Shown here: one piece after another, positions 1-10,356 of the stretch
How positions within the stretch are numbered: the stretch's first letter is position 1
How the letters are laid out: the number at the start of each line of letters is the position of its first letter
NCBI GenBank assembly: GCA_963728475.1
Contig: CAVSKL010000001.1
Location: forward strand, 1,488,001 to 1,552,000
Source of the DNA: CAVSKL01 sp963728475 [NCBI: Candidatus Eiseniibacteriota bacterium]
GTDB lineage: Bacteria > Eisenbacteria > RBG-16-71-46 > JABDJR01
Direction of reading: 5' to 3'
Length of the DNA: 64,000 nt
Program-made: the position numbers and the translations under genes
Notes under the pieces: model-generated
What the model saw: the letters and a program-made list of their open reading frames with translations, nothing else
Told to the model about the DNA's origin: nothing
Database searches by the model: none

Positions 1-2439
1 CTGGAGATGGTCACCGACGAGGAGCGGGACTACATGTACCGCATGTATGCCCACGACTCCAAGATGCGGATCAACATGGGGATCCGCCGGCGGTTGGCCC
101 CCCTCCTCGGCAACGACCGCAAGCGGATCGAGCTGATGAACAGCCTCCTCTTCTCCCTTCCCGGCACCCCGGTCATCTACTACGGGGACGAGATCGGGAT
201 GGGGGACAACATCTACCTGGGCGACCGGAACGGGGTCCGCACCCCCATGCAGTGGAGCGCCGATCGCAACGCCGGGTTCTCCAGGGCCATGGCCCACAAG
301 CTCTACCTCCCGGTGAACATCGACCCCGAGTACCACTTCGAGGCGGTGAACGTGGAGGCGCAGCAGAACAACCCCCACTCGCTGCTCTGGTGGATGAAGC
401 GGATCATCTCGCTCCGGCGGCGGTTCCAGGCGTTCAGCCGGGGGGAGATCCGCTTCCTTCAGCCCGAGAACTACAGGGTCCTCGCCTTCCTCCGCTGCTT
501 CGAGGAAGAGCGGGTGCTGGTGGTGGCCAACCTGTCGCGATTCGCCCAGCCGGTGGAGCTGGACCTTTCCGAGTTCGAGGGCAGGATCCCGGTGGAGCTG
601 TTCGGGGGCACTCGCTTCCCCCGGGTCGGCGAGCTTCCCTACTTCCTCACCATGGGACCGCATTCCTTCTACTGGTTCTCGCTGGAGGTTCCCGAGCCGG
701 TGGAACCGGCCCCGGCGGAGCCTCGGCCGGCGGCGCGGCCCCGCCGGAAACCGGAGGAGCCCGCTCTCATCCTGGCCCGCGCCTGGACCGACGCATTCAA
801 GGGCCGGGCCCGGGGGGCGCTGGAGGCGCTCCTGCCCGCCTACCTGGCCGAGCGGCGCTGGTTCGGGGGAAAGGCCCGGGGGATTCGCGGGGCGGAGTTG
901 CGGGACGTGATTCCGGTGGGGCGGGACGGCGACGAACCGGCGGGGGTGGTGGCGGTGGTCGAGGTGGAGTTCGCGGAGGGGGAATCCGAGAGCTACGTGC
1001 TCCCCTTCGCCTATGCCTCGGGGAAGGAGGCGGCGCGTCTGGGGCGCTCCGCCGCCCATGCGGTGGTCGCATCCGTCGGCTTCCGGAACCGCCCGGAGAC
1101 CGGAGTTCTCTACGACGCGCTCTCCTCGCCCGCCCTCGCGGTGGCGCTCCTGGACGCGGTGGGGCGCCGGCGGAAGTTCCGGGGGGGGCACGGGGAGATC
1201 CAGGCCTGGCCCACGCGGGTGTTCCGCGAGGTGAAGACCGCCGCCGACGGCAACCTGGAGCCTCGCTTCATGCGGGCCGAGCAGAGCAACACCTCGGTCG
1301 TCTACGGCGACCGCTTCATCCTCAAGATGTTCCGGCGGCTGGGGGAGGGGCGGAACCCGGATCTGGAGATCGGCCGGTTCCTGACCGAGAAGACCGGGTT
1401 CCGGAACACCGCCCCGCTGGCCGGCGCGGTGGAGTACCGGCGTCCCAAGGAGGACCCGCTCACCCTGGGCATCCTCCAGGGCTACGTCGAGAACCAGGGC
1501 GACGCCTGGAACTACACCCTGGACGCGTTCGGGCGCTACATGGACCGGGTGCGGGCGGAGCTGACCGCCGAGCCGCCGCCGGACCCCCGGCTTCCTCCGG
1601 ATTCGTTCGTGGAGGGGGTGCGGGCGGGCTATCCGGCGCCGGTCCACGAGATGCTGGGGACCTACATGGAGAGCGCCGAGCTTCTGGGGATGCGGACCGG
1701 GGAACTCCATCTCGCCCTGGCCTCCGACCTGGAGAACCCGGACTTCATGCCCGAGCCCTTCAGCACGCTCTACCAGCGGTCGCTCTACCAGTCGATGCGG
1801 AACGCGTCGCGGCGGACTTTCCAGCTCCTGCGCGGGAGGCAACGGTCGCTGCCGGAGGAGGTGGTCCCCGCAGCCCGGCGGCTGGCCGAGGAGGAGGACG
1901 TGGTCCTGGCCCGGTTCCGGGCGGTGGTGGATCGGAAGCTCCCGGTGACCCGCATCCGTTGCCACGGGGACTACCACCTGGGGCAGGTACTGTTCACCGG
2001 CAAGGACTTCGCGGTCATCGACTTCGAGGGGGAGCCGGCGCGGTCCCTGACCGAACGGCGGCTGAAGCGGTCGCCGCTGGTGGACGTGGCCGGCATGCTC
2101 CGTTCCTTCCACTACGCCGCCTACACCGGGCTTGCCCGGGCCCTGGAGTCGGGCTTCATCCACGCCGATCGCGAACGGGAGGGCGACTGCTGGACCCGGT
2201 TCTGGTACCTGTGGGTGAGCGTGGCGTTCCTGCGGGGCTATCTGAGAACGGTGGAGGGCGCCTCGTTCATACCCCCCCGGGACGAGGATCTGGAACTCCT
2301 GCTCGAAGCCTTCCTCCTGGAAAAAGCGGTCTACGAGCTGGGATATGAGCTGAACAATCGGCCCGGGTGGGTGAAGATTCCCCTCCAGGCGGTCGCCCGT
2401 CTGCTCCGGATCGAGGAGCCGGCGGCCGGCGGCAACTAG
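1..2439 (+). CDS. treS: Trehalose synthase / maltokinase fusion (5' end outside window)
   Basis: The reading frame is open from base 1, so the gene starts upstream of the window. The first ~240 residues are the C-terminal part of a GH13 trehalose synthase: an '[17 protein letters not shown]' segment, then 'RTPMQWS', then the C-terminal beta domain. A proline/arginine-rich linker (~bases 690-770) leads to a maltokinase domain beginning '[13 protein letters not shown]' and containing the phosphotransferase-like loop '[10 protein letters not shown]' (~1960-1990) followed by 'VIDFEGEP'. TreS interconverts trehalose and maltose, and the kinase makes maltose-1-phosphate for GlgE. glgB follows 20 bp downstream on the same strand, so the pair fits the trehalose-to-glycogen (GlgE) route; glgE itself is not in the window. 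TreS-Mak fusions are known in many bacteria. Identification is by motifs only. Confidence 0.93.
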   Translation: MEMVTDEERDYMYRMYAHDSKMRINMGIRRRLAPLLGNDRKRIELMNSLLFSLPGTPVIYYGDEIGMGDNIYLGDRNGVRTPMQWSADRNAGFSRAMAHKLYLPVNIDPEYHFEAVNVEAQQNNPHSLLWWMKRIISLRRRFQAFSRGEIRFLQPENYRVLAFLRCFEEERVLVVANLSRFAQPVELDLSEFEGRIPVELFGGTRFPRVGELPYFLTMGPHSFYWFSLEVPEPVEPAPAEPRPAARPRRKPEEPALILARAWTDAFKGRARGALEALLPAYLAERRWFGGKARGIRGAELRDVIPVGRDGDEPAGVVAVVEVEFAEGESESYVLPFAYASGKEAARLGRSAAHAVVASVGFRNRPETGVLYDALSSPALAVALLDAVGRRRKFRGGHGEIQAWPTRVFREVKTAADGNLEPRFMRAEQSNTSVVYGDRFILKMFRRLGEGRNPDLEIGRFLTEKTGFRNTAPLAGAVEYRRPKEDPLTLGILQGYVENQGDAWNYTLDAFGRYMDRVRAELTAEPPPDPRLPPDSFVEGVRAGYPAPVHEMLGTYMESAELLGMRTGELHLALASDLENPDFMPEPFSTLYQRSLYQSMRNASRRTFQLLRGRQRSLPEEVVPAARRLAEEEDVVLARFRAVVDRKLPVTRIRCHGDYHLGQVLFTGKDFAVIDFEGEPARSLTERRLKRSPLVDVAGMLRSFHYAAYTGLARALESGFIHADREREGDCWTRFWYLWVSVAFLRGYLRTVEGASFIPPRDEDLELLLEAFLLEKAVYELGYELNNRPGWVKIPLQAVARLLRIEEPAAGGN

Positions 2440-2459
2440 ACGAGACGAGGAGCTGGATC

Positions 2460-4427
<1,968 letters not shown>

Positions 4428-4501
4428 GCGGATCTCCGGGGTTGCCGAAGCCGATGTTTACCCGCCGCCACCGTCGCATTGAGAGCGGCCGGAACCCGGT
4501 C

Positions 4502-5218
4502 ATGAAGGACCTCCGCCAGCTCCACGGCGCCAAGGGGATCCGGACGCAGGGCCGCGCCTTGCTCTCCGGCGCCCGGCTGACCGCCGAGGCCCTCCGGTTC
4601 GCCCCCGAACGTTGCCTGGGGTGGATCACCCCCCCCGGGGGCGAGGGCCCGCCTCCGGAAGCGCCGCCGGAGTGCGTCCACTACGAACTCCTCCCCGAGC
4701 TTTTCCGCGAGCTGGACGCGTCCGGCACGCAGGCCCCCCTGGTGCTCCTCTCGGTTCCGCCGATCCCGGCCTGGGATCCCGCGGGCGGGTTGCCGCCGGG
4801 AGCGAGCCTGCTCCTCCCCTTCCAGGATCCCGAAAACGTGGGGGCCGCGGTGCGCTCGGCGCTGGCCTTCGGGGTGGCCCGCACGGTGGTTCTCGCCGAG
4901 TGCGCGCACCCGTACCACCCCAAGGCGCTTCGGGCCTCGGGGGGGGCGGCGCTCCGGATGGAATTCCTGGCCGGGCCGTCCCTGGCGCGGCTCCCCGCGC
5001 TCGACGGGATCGTGGCCCTCTCGGCCGAGGGGGTGGACCTGGAGGGATTCGCCTTCCCCGATCCCTTCGCCTTGCTCCCCGGCCTGGAAGGGGAAGGATT
5101 GCCGCCGGCCTGGCGCGAGCGCTCGGTCGCCATCCGCATCCGGCCCGAGGTCGAGTCGCTGAATGCGGCCGCCGCGGTGGCGGTGGCTTTGTACCGGTGG
5201 TCGCGATCGTCGGGGTGA
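4502..5218 (+). CDS. TrmH/SpoU-family RNA methyltransferase
   Basis: A 238-residue SPOUT enzyme expected to methylate a 2'-O-ribose of rRNA or tRNA using SAM. The C-terminal half carries the family signatures: 'LLPFQDPENVGAAVRSALAFG' in motif 1 (~104-124; N and R are the usual catalytic pair) and 'IRPEVESLNAAAAVAVALY' in motif 3 (~213-231), which forms the knotted SAM site. The N-terminal ~90 residues resemble the RNA-binding substrate domain only loosely. The ATG at 4502 starts the conserved 'LHGAKGIRTQGRALLSG' region; an in-frame ATG at 4454 would add 16 basic residues. No clear ribosome binding site favours either start. The substrate cannot be named from sequence alone. Confidence 0.85.
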   Translation: MKDLRQLHGAKGIRTQGRALLSGARLTAEALRFAPERCLGWITPPGGEGPPPEAPPECVHYELLPELFRELDASGTQAPLVLLSVPPIPAWDPAGGLPPGASLLLPFQDPENVGAAVRSALAFGVARTVVLAECAHPYHPKALRASGGAALRMEFLAGPSLARLPALDGIVALSAEGVDLEGFAFPDPFALLPGLEGEGLPPAWRERSVAIRIRPEVESLNAAAAVAVALYRWSRSSG

Positions 5219-5290
5219 GCGCGCGGAGTTTTCTCAGCCCGGCCCGGCCGGGTGCCTCGCCGCTCCGCGCTCGCGCGAACCGTCCACCGG

Positions 5291-5615
5291 ACGGTCCGGC
5301 GCTCGCTCTTCCGCCGCGGCGTTCGCCGCGGCGTCAGAGTCGCGGCTCGGCCACCCGGCCGGGCCGGCGGCGCGGATCCCCGCGCGACCACGGTCAGCTC
5401 CAGACAGCGGGAGGGACGGTCCGGCGCTCGCTCTTCCGCCGCGGCGTTCGCCGCGGCGTCAGAGTCGCGGCTCGGCCACCCGGCCGGGCCGGCGGCGCGG
5501 ATCCCCGCGCGACCACGCCCGGCTCCAGACAGCGGGAGGGACGGTCCGGCGCTCGCTCTTCCGCCGCGGCGTTCGCCGCGGCGTCGCGCTCACTTCCAGA
5601 CAGCGGGAGGGAGCT
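5291..5615 (+). repeat. 125-bp tandem direct repeat, 2.6 copies
   Basis: Two near-identical 125-bp units start at 5291 and 5416 with 'ACGGTCCGGCGCTCGC'. A third unit starts at 5541; it has lost its central ~50 bp but keeps the shared tail 'TCCAGACAGCGGGAGGGA'. Each unit contains the inverted repeat 'GCCGCGGCGTTCGCCGCGGC', able to form a strong hairpin. The array fills the gap between the convergent methyltransferase and SDR genes and reaches the SDR stop codon. It is not coding in any convincing way. It could act as a bidirectional transcription terminator or be a mobile REP-like unit. Confidence 0.9.
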
Positions 5616-6486
5616 ACGGCTTCGACGGCCCGGCCGCGGGGAAGTCGCTAAGCGACATCGGCGGCGGTTCGTGCTCGGGGTCGGAGCGGTACCGGGCGAA
5701 ATCGGTCCAGCCGCGCGAGCGCAGGAACGGCTCATCCAGGAGCGCCTGCCCGGAAAGCTCCCCCGGCGGGGTGGTCACGATCTCGATCACCGCATCGCTC
5801 ACGATCGCGGGCTTTCGCCACTGGGCGGGCCCGCCCAGGCCGTGGTTGATGGTGGCCTGGCTCTCGATCGCGGTCACCGGCCACAATGCGTTCACCGCCA
5901 CCCCGGCCGCCCGCAGCTCGGAGGAGAGCCCCAGCGCGAGCATGGTCATCCCGAACTTGCTCACCAGGTAGGCCGTCTTCCCCGGAAGCGCATCCAGGTC
6001 CACCGGAGGCGCGATCATCACCACGTGCCCGGCGCCGCGCTCGATCATGGACGGCAGGCAGGCGCGGGTGCAGGCGAAGGCGCCTCGGACGTTGACGCTC
6101 ATGACCAGATCGAACCGCTTGAGCGGCGTCTCCATCACCGGCTGCCACCAGAGCGCGCCGGCATTGTTGACGAGGATGTCGATCCGGCCGAAGCGGTCCA
6201 GCACCGTCCGCGCCATGGATTCGACGCCGGCACTGTCGCGCACGTCGACCCGGCACGGCAGCGCGTTTCCTCCGAACGCGGCGATCTCGGCGGCCACCGA
6301 GTGAATGCTGCCGGGAAGGCGGTCGCGGGAGCGCTCGCTCTTGGCCGCCACCGCCACCGAAGCGCCCTCGTGGGCGAGCCCCAGGGCGATCGCCCGGCCG
6401 ATGCCCCGGCTGGCGCCGGTCACCACCGCAACCCGCCCGTTCAGGCGGCCTGACCCCGGCCCCCCGGCGCCGATTGAACCGCCCAC
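5614..6486 (-). CDS. SDR family oxidoreductase (HSDL2/AtuB-like) lacking the catalytic serine
   Basis: A 290-residue NAD(P)-dependent short-chain dehydrogenase. The Rossmann motif 'VVTGASRGIGRAI' (~21-33) and 'LVNNAGALWW' are intact, and the active-site 'YLVSK' is present. In the HSDL2/citronellol-dehydrogenase subfamily the strand before the active site normally reads 'xxISPP'; here it reads 'VMIAPPVDL', so the catalytic Ser is replaced by Ala. The enzyme may be weakly active, or may bind rather than turn over substrate. It lies 13 bp downstream of the DEAD-box helicase gene and is probably co-transcribed with it. The first ~15 glycine-rich residues may not be translated. Confidence 0.85.
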   Translation of the reverse strand: MGGSIGAGGPGSGRLNGRVAVVTGASRGIGRAIALGLAHEGASVAVAAKSERSRDRLPGSIHSVAAEIAAFGGNALPCRVDVRDSAGVESMARTVLDRFGRIDILVNNAGALWWQPVMETPLKRFDLVMSVNVRGAFACTRACLPSMIERGAGHVVMIAPPVDLDALPGKTAYLVSKFGMTMLALGLSSELRAAGVAVNALWPVTAIESQATINHGLGGPAQWRKPAIVSDAVIEIVTTPPGELSGQALLDEPFLRSRGWTDFARYRSDPEHEPPPMSLSDFPAAGPSKP

Positions 6487-6499
6487 GCCCCCGCCGGCC

Positions 6500-7717
6500 T
6501 CAGCGCTTGCGCGGCCGGCGCCCGAAGGTGACGACCCGCTCCCCGTTCCCGTTCTCCTTCTTCTCTTCCTGCGGCCGGTAGAGGGAAAGGATGGCGGGAG
6601 CCTTCTCCCATTCCTTGCGGGGGAGGGCGTGGCCGACCGCGGCCTCGATCTTCTCCAGCGCCTGGAGATCGGTGGGACAGACGAAGGTGATGGCGTCCCC
6701 CTCGGAATTCGCGCGGGCGGTGCGGCCGATCCGGTGGAGGTAATCGTCGGCGCTGGGAGGGATGTCGAAGTTGATGATGTGGGATACGCCCTCGATGTCC
6801 AGGCCTCGGGCGGCGATGTCGGTGGCCACCAGGATCTTGAACTCGCCGGCCCGGAACCCGTCCAGCGCCTCTTCGCGCTGGATCTGCGAGCGGTCGCCGT
6901 GAATCTGGGAGGCGTTCAGCCCCTGTTTGCGGAGCAGCCGCCCCAGACGCTCGGTGCGGTCGCGGGTGTGGCAGAAGATCACCGCGGAGTGGATCTTCTC
7001 GCCCTCATCTTCCAGCACCCGGGTGAGGAGGTCGATCTTATCCTCGGGGCGAACCGGATAGAGGATCTGGTGCACCGAGTCCACCGGCTTGTGGACGTGA
7101 CCCACCTCCACCCGCACCGGATCCCGCTGCATCTGGTCGGCCAGGTAGGAGATCTCGTCGGGGAAGGTGGCCGAGAACATGAGGGTCTGCCGCTCCCGGG
7201 GGAGCTTTCGCACGATTCGCTTGATATCCGGGAGGAAGCCCATGTCGAGCATGCGGTCGGCCTCGTCCAGGACCAGGATCTCGAGCTGGGGAAACGCCAC
7301 GTTCTGCCGGCGCATGTGGTCCAGAAGCCGTCCCGGGGTGGCCACCACCACCGATCGTCCCTGCTTGATCGCCTTGCGCTGGTTGTCGATGCTGACCCCG
7401 CCGTAGACCGCGACCGAGCGGACTCCCACCGCCTTCCCCATCACATCCATCACCCCCTCCACCTGCACCGCCAGCTCCCGGGTGGGAACCAGTACCAGCA
7501 TGGAGCTTCGGACGATCTTGCCCTTGGCCAGCCGGCTGAGCGCGGGAAGCACGTAAGCCAGGGTCTTCCCGGTCCCGGTCTGGGCCAGGCCGACCACGTC
7601 GCGGCCTTCCAGAGCGTAGGGAATGGCCTTGTCCTGAATGGGGGTGGGGATCCTGATGCCTTGCTGCTCGAGGACCTGCAGGCAGCGGGGGTCCAACCCG
7701 AAGCCTTCAAATGACAT
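6500..7717 (-). CDS. rhlE: DEAD-box ATP-dependent RNA helicase, RhlE type
   Basis: A 405-residue RNA helicase with all core motifs: Q motif 'PTPIQ' (24-28), Walker A 'AQTGTGKT' (45-52), 'PTRELA' (78-83), 'DEAD' (151-154), 'SAT' (182-184), 'VATDIAARGLDIEGVSHIIN' and 'HRIGRTAR' (~320). RhlE proteins remodel RNA in ribosome assembly and the degradosome. The short basic tail ending 'FGRRPRKR' is typical of the subgroup. The next gene on the strand, an SDR, begins 13 bp after its stop. The divergent CDF transporter gene starts ~290 bp away, with strong hairpins in between. Confidence 0.93.
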   Translation of the reverse strand: MSFEGFGLDPRCLQVLEQQGIRIPTPIQDKAIPYALEGRDVVGLAQTGTGKTLAYVLPALSRLAKGKIVRSSMLVLVPTRELAVQVEGVMDVMGKAVGVRSVAVYGGVSIDNQRKAIKQGRSVVVATPGRLLDHMRRQNVAFPQLEILVLDEADRMLDMGFLPDIKRIVRKLPRERQTLMFSATFPDEISYLADQMQRDPVRVEVGHVHKPVDSVHQILYPVRPEDKIDLLTRVLEDEGEKIHSAVIFCHTRDRTERLGRLLRKQGLNASQIHGDRSQIQREEALDGFRAGEFKILVATDIAARGLDIEGVSHIINFDIPPSADDYLHRIGRTARANSEGDAITFVCPTDLQALEKIEAAVGHALPRKEWEKAPAILSLYRPQEEKKENGNGERVVTFGRRPRKR

Positions 7718-7885
7718 GAAACAACCTTACCGCTCGCCCAGGGGGTGGCGCTTTCTCCGTCGCGTCTTCGCGTTGGGTCCGGGGGTCCGGATGGTGCTCG
7801 GGTACGAACGTCGGGCGGGGTGCCCTTCGAGGATTCCCGTAGCTCACACTCTCGTTGATCACCAAGCCCTCTAGTTTACGGGGCG

Positions 7886-7981
7886 CGGGGGCCGGGAACA
7901 AGGGGGGCCTTGCATCCGGCCCCCGCCCCCGGGGCCGGGGGCCGGGGCCTCGGGTGAAGGGGAAATCGCCCCCTTCACCCG
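7886..7981. promoter_or_regulatory. Two strong inverted repeats between rhlE and the CDF gene
   Basis: The 291-bp gap 7718-8008 contains two perfect stems. The first is 'CGGGGGCCGG' at 7886-7895 paired with 7916-7925. The second is a 12-bp stem 'CGGGTGAAGGGG' at 7951-7962 paired with 7970-7981 across a 7-nt loop, ending 27 bp before the CDF start codon. Neither is followed by a T run. They could be an operator or 5'-UTR structure of the transporter gene, since both flanking genes point away and no terminator is needed here. The function is inferred. Confidence 0.5.
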
Positions 7982-8008
7982 CCGGACCCCGACCGGCACA
8001 ATCGATGA

Positions 8009-8938
8009 ATGTCCGCCCATGAGTCGAAAATCTCGGTGATCGCCGCCATTGCCGCCAATCTCGCGATCGCGGCCACCAAATTTGCCGCCGCCGCGGTCAG
8101 CGGAAGCTCGGCCATGCTCTCCGAAGCCATCCATTCCCTGGTCGACACCGGGAACGGCGCCCTCCTCCTGCTCGGCATGCACCGGAGCCGGCGACCGGCG
8201 GACCCCGAGCACCCCTTCGGATACGGTTCCGAGCTCTACTTCTGGACCTTGGTGGTGGCGATCATGATCTTTGCCTTGGGGGGCGGAATGTCGGCCTACG
8301 AGGGGATCAGGCACCTCCTGCATCCGGGGCCGATCGAGGACCCCACCATGAACTACATCGTGCTGGGGGCGGCGGCGGTGTTCGAATCCATCTCCTGGGT
8401 GTTCGGCCTGCGAAGCTTCCTCAGGGACAAGAGATCGCAGGGAATTTGGACGGCGATCCGCCGGAGTAAGGACCCGACCAGCTTCAGCGTTCTCTTCGAG
8501 GACTCCGCCGCGCTCTTGGGGCTGGCGTTCGCGTTCTTGGGGGTATGGCTCGGACACCGCCTCCGGAACCCCTACCTGGACGGGGTGGCGTCGGTGGCGA
8601 TCGGGCTGCTCCTGGCCGGGACCGCGCTGCTGCTGGCGCGGGAGTCGAAGGGGCTCCTGGTGGGCGAGTCGGCCGATCCCGAGGTGGTGGAGAGCATCCG
8701 CTCCCTCGCTGCCTCCAACCCCGCGGTGGACCGGGTGGTGCACGCCTTGACCCTCCAGCTGGGTCCCGAGGACGTGCTCCTCAACCTGGACCTGCGGTTT
8801 CGGGCCGGGCTCTCCGCCGGAGACGTGGCCCGGGCGGTGGACGAGGTGGAGGGCGCGGTCCAGGAGAGGCACCCCCAGGTCCGCCGAATCTTCATCGAGG
8901 CCGAGTCGATCGCGGAGCGGGCGCGGCCGCGGGATTGA
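8009..8938 (+). CDS. Cation diffusion facilitator (CDF) transporter
   Basis: A 309-residue inner-membrane metal/proton antiporter. It opens with the CDF signature in TM1-TM2: 'LAIAATKFAAAAVSGSSAMLSEAIHSLVDTGN', with H42 and D46 in the metal site. It then has the 'HPFGYGSELYFWTLVVA' loop, further hydrophobic helices, and 'LFEDSAALLGLAFAFLGV' for TM5 with the second acidic site. The C-terminal ~90 residues form the usual cytoplasmic dimerisation domain. It resembles the FieF/YdfM-like branch with 'PADPEHPFGYG'. The metal cannot be assigned. No Shine-Dalgarno is visible, and a CACAAT box ends 6 nt before the ATG, so the mRNA may be leaderless. Confidence 0.92.
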   Translation: MSAHESKISVIAAIAANLAIAATKFAAAAVSGSSAMLSEAIHSLVDTGNGALLLLGMHRSRRPADPEHPFGYGSELYFWTLVVAIMIFALGGGMSAYEGIRHLLHPGPIEDPTMNYIVLGAAAVFESISWVFGLRSFLRDKRSQGIWTAIRRSKDPTSFSVLFEDSAALLGLAFAFLGVWLGHRLRNPYLDGVASVAIGLLLAGTALLLARESKGLLVGESADPEVVESIRSLAASNPAVDRVVHALTLQLGPEDVLLNLDLRFRAGLSAGDVARAVDEVEGAVQERHPQVRRIFIEAESIAERARPRD

Positions 8939-9202
8939 GAGCCGTTGGCGCACCGGACGCGGGTTGTCGATTCGATGGGGGCGGGCACTGACGAATCCTC
9001 GCCGACGGGATAGGACCGAATCCCGCCGGGGGGAAGCACTTCCTACCGGTAGAGCGCCTTGAGCCGGCCCCAGGTGGTCGGGCGAACCGCTGTGGCCTGG
9101 CAGCCCGGATCGGTGATGGCCCCCATCGGTCCGTTGGGATCGGTCAGCGCGGGCGAGTTCTCGGCCACCGATGGACTTGCCCCGAAATAATGGACACTCG
9201 GT

Positions 9203-10051
9203 TTACGCAATGTGAGCGGCCTCGAAGGCAGCCGGGCTGACGTACCCGAGGTACGAGTGAAGGCGCTCCCGATTGTAGAAGGCCTCGATGTAGCGGAACG
9301 TGTCCCCCAGGCCCTCGGTGATCGTATCGTAGCCTTCTTCCGGCATCCACTCCGTCTTGTACGAGGCGAAGAAGCTCTCGGAGACGGCGTTGTCCCAGCA
9401 GTTTGCCTTCCGGCTCATGCTTGGCCGGATGCCCAGACGCTTGAGCTCTTTAGTGAAGGCCTTCGCCGCGTAGGTACTGCCTCGATCCGAATGAAAGATC
9501 AGGCCGGGCGCGGGCTTCCGGGTGGCCACGGCCATGGCCAGGGCCCGCAAGACCAGTTTGGTGTCGTTGTCCGTGCCCATGGCCCAGCCGACGACCTTGC
9601 GGGAGTAGAGGTCCAACATGATCGCCAGGTAGAGCCAGCGCTCCCGGGTCCGGATGTAGGTCACGTCGCCGGCCCACACGGCGTTCGGTTTCGAGACCCT
9701 GAATTGCCGGTCAAGCAGGTTGGCGGCGCAGGGAAGGGAGTGGTTCGAGTCCGTCGTCCTGCGGAACCGCTTTCTGCGGCGCGCCCCCAAGTCGTTCTCC
9801 CGCATCAGACGTGCCACGCGGTGACGTCCGCACCGATGGCCCAGAGCCCGCAGGCTCTTCGTCATGCGCGGACTGCCGTAGCACTGCCGCTTCGCTCTCT
9901 GCGCCGCACGGATCTGCTGGACCAAATCACGGTCCTCCAGCTCCCGCCGACTGGGCGGCCGCCTCCGATACGCGTAGTATCCAGCCCGGGATACCTCCAG
10001 AACCCTGCACATCATGACGATGGCGTAGCTGGTTTCGTTCATCTCGATCAC
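9203..10051 (-). CDS. IS3-family transposase OrfB (DDE integrase domain)
   Basis: A 282-residue rve-type integrase with an N-terminal HTH_21 segment ('QIRAAQRAKRQCYGSPRMTKSLRALG') and the DDE core: 'WAGDVTYI', 'FHSDRGSTYAA' and 'NCWDNAVSESFFASYKTEW'. All three acidic residues are present. The frame overlaps the end of orfA (GTGTGA), and translation probably reaches it by -1 frameshifting in orfA at the T8 run of the plus strand (10092-10099; codons GTA AAA AAA in orfA). The -1 frame is open all the way to the orfB start, as needed for an OrfAB fusion. Confidence 0.95.
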   Translation of the reverse strand: MIEMNETSYAIVMMCRVLEVSRAGYYAYRRRPPSRRELEDRDLVQQIRAAQRAKRQCYGSPRMTKSLRALGHRCGRHRVARLMRENDLGARRRKRFRRTTDSNHSLPCAANLLDRQFRVSKPNAVWAGDVTYIRTRERWLYLAIMLDLYSRKVVGWAMGTDNDTKLVLRALAMAVATRKPAPGLIFHSDRGSTYAAKAFTKELKRLGIRPSMSRKANCWDNAVSESFFASYKTEWMPEEGYDTITEGLGDTFRYIEAFYNRERLHSYLGYVSPAAFEAAHIA

Positions 10052-10356
10052 ACGGAACCTCGCGAGCGTTCCTTCGCGAAGTACGCCGCCGTTTTTTTTA
10101 CAAATTCAAGCTCCTGGCGGAGTTGCCGATTCTCGCGCTCCAATCGCCGAAGTTCCTCCTCCGCCACCTTGACCCGACCCTTTCCTGGAAACGGCTCCAC
10201 CGGATCGGCCAGAACCTGCTGCTTCCACAGGCCGAGCAGACCAGCACCGATCCCCAGCTCTCGGGCTACCTCCGCCACCGTCCGGTTCTGCTCCACGACC
10301 TGGCGAACCGCTTCGATCTTGAATTCCCGGGTGTACGACCGCCGAGCCTTCTTCAT
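10048..10356 (-). CDS. IS3-family transposase OrfA (HTH)
   Basis: A 102-residue DNA-binding subunit, 'MKKARRSYTREFKIEAVRQV' onward, with a helix-turn-helix (~15-50) and a C-terminal leucine zipper ('EELRRLERENRQLRQELEFV'). GGAGGGAGTCC before the ATG at 10356 supports this start over an upstream in-frame ATG. The A8 slippery sequence near its 3' end would permit -1 frameshifting to give the OrfAB transposase. Confidence 0.93.
   Translation of the reverse strand: MKKARRSYTREFKIEAVRQVVEQNRTVAEVARELGIGAGLLGLWKQQVLADPVEPFPGKGRVKVAEEELRRLERENRQLRQELEFVKKTAAYFAKERSRGSV

Noticed and set aside
7-7. The ATG at base 7 as a genuine start of trehalose synthase
   Set aside because: The codons before it are in frame and the protein begins in the middle of the GH13 domain, so the true start lies upstream of the window.
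252-2348. Long open frames overlapping treS-maltokinase on both strands
   Set aside because: They are GC-driven shadow frames with Gly/Arg/Pro-rich translations and no family pattern; the +1 frame gives a clear enzyme.
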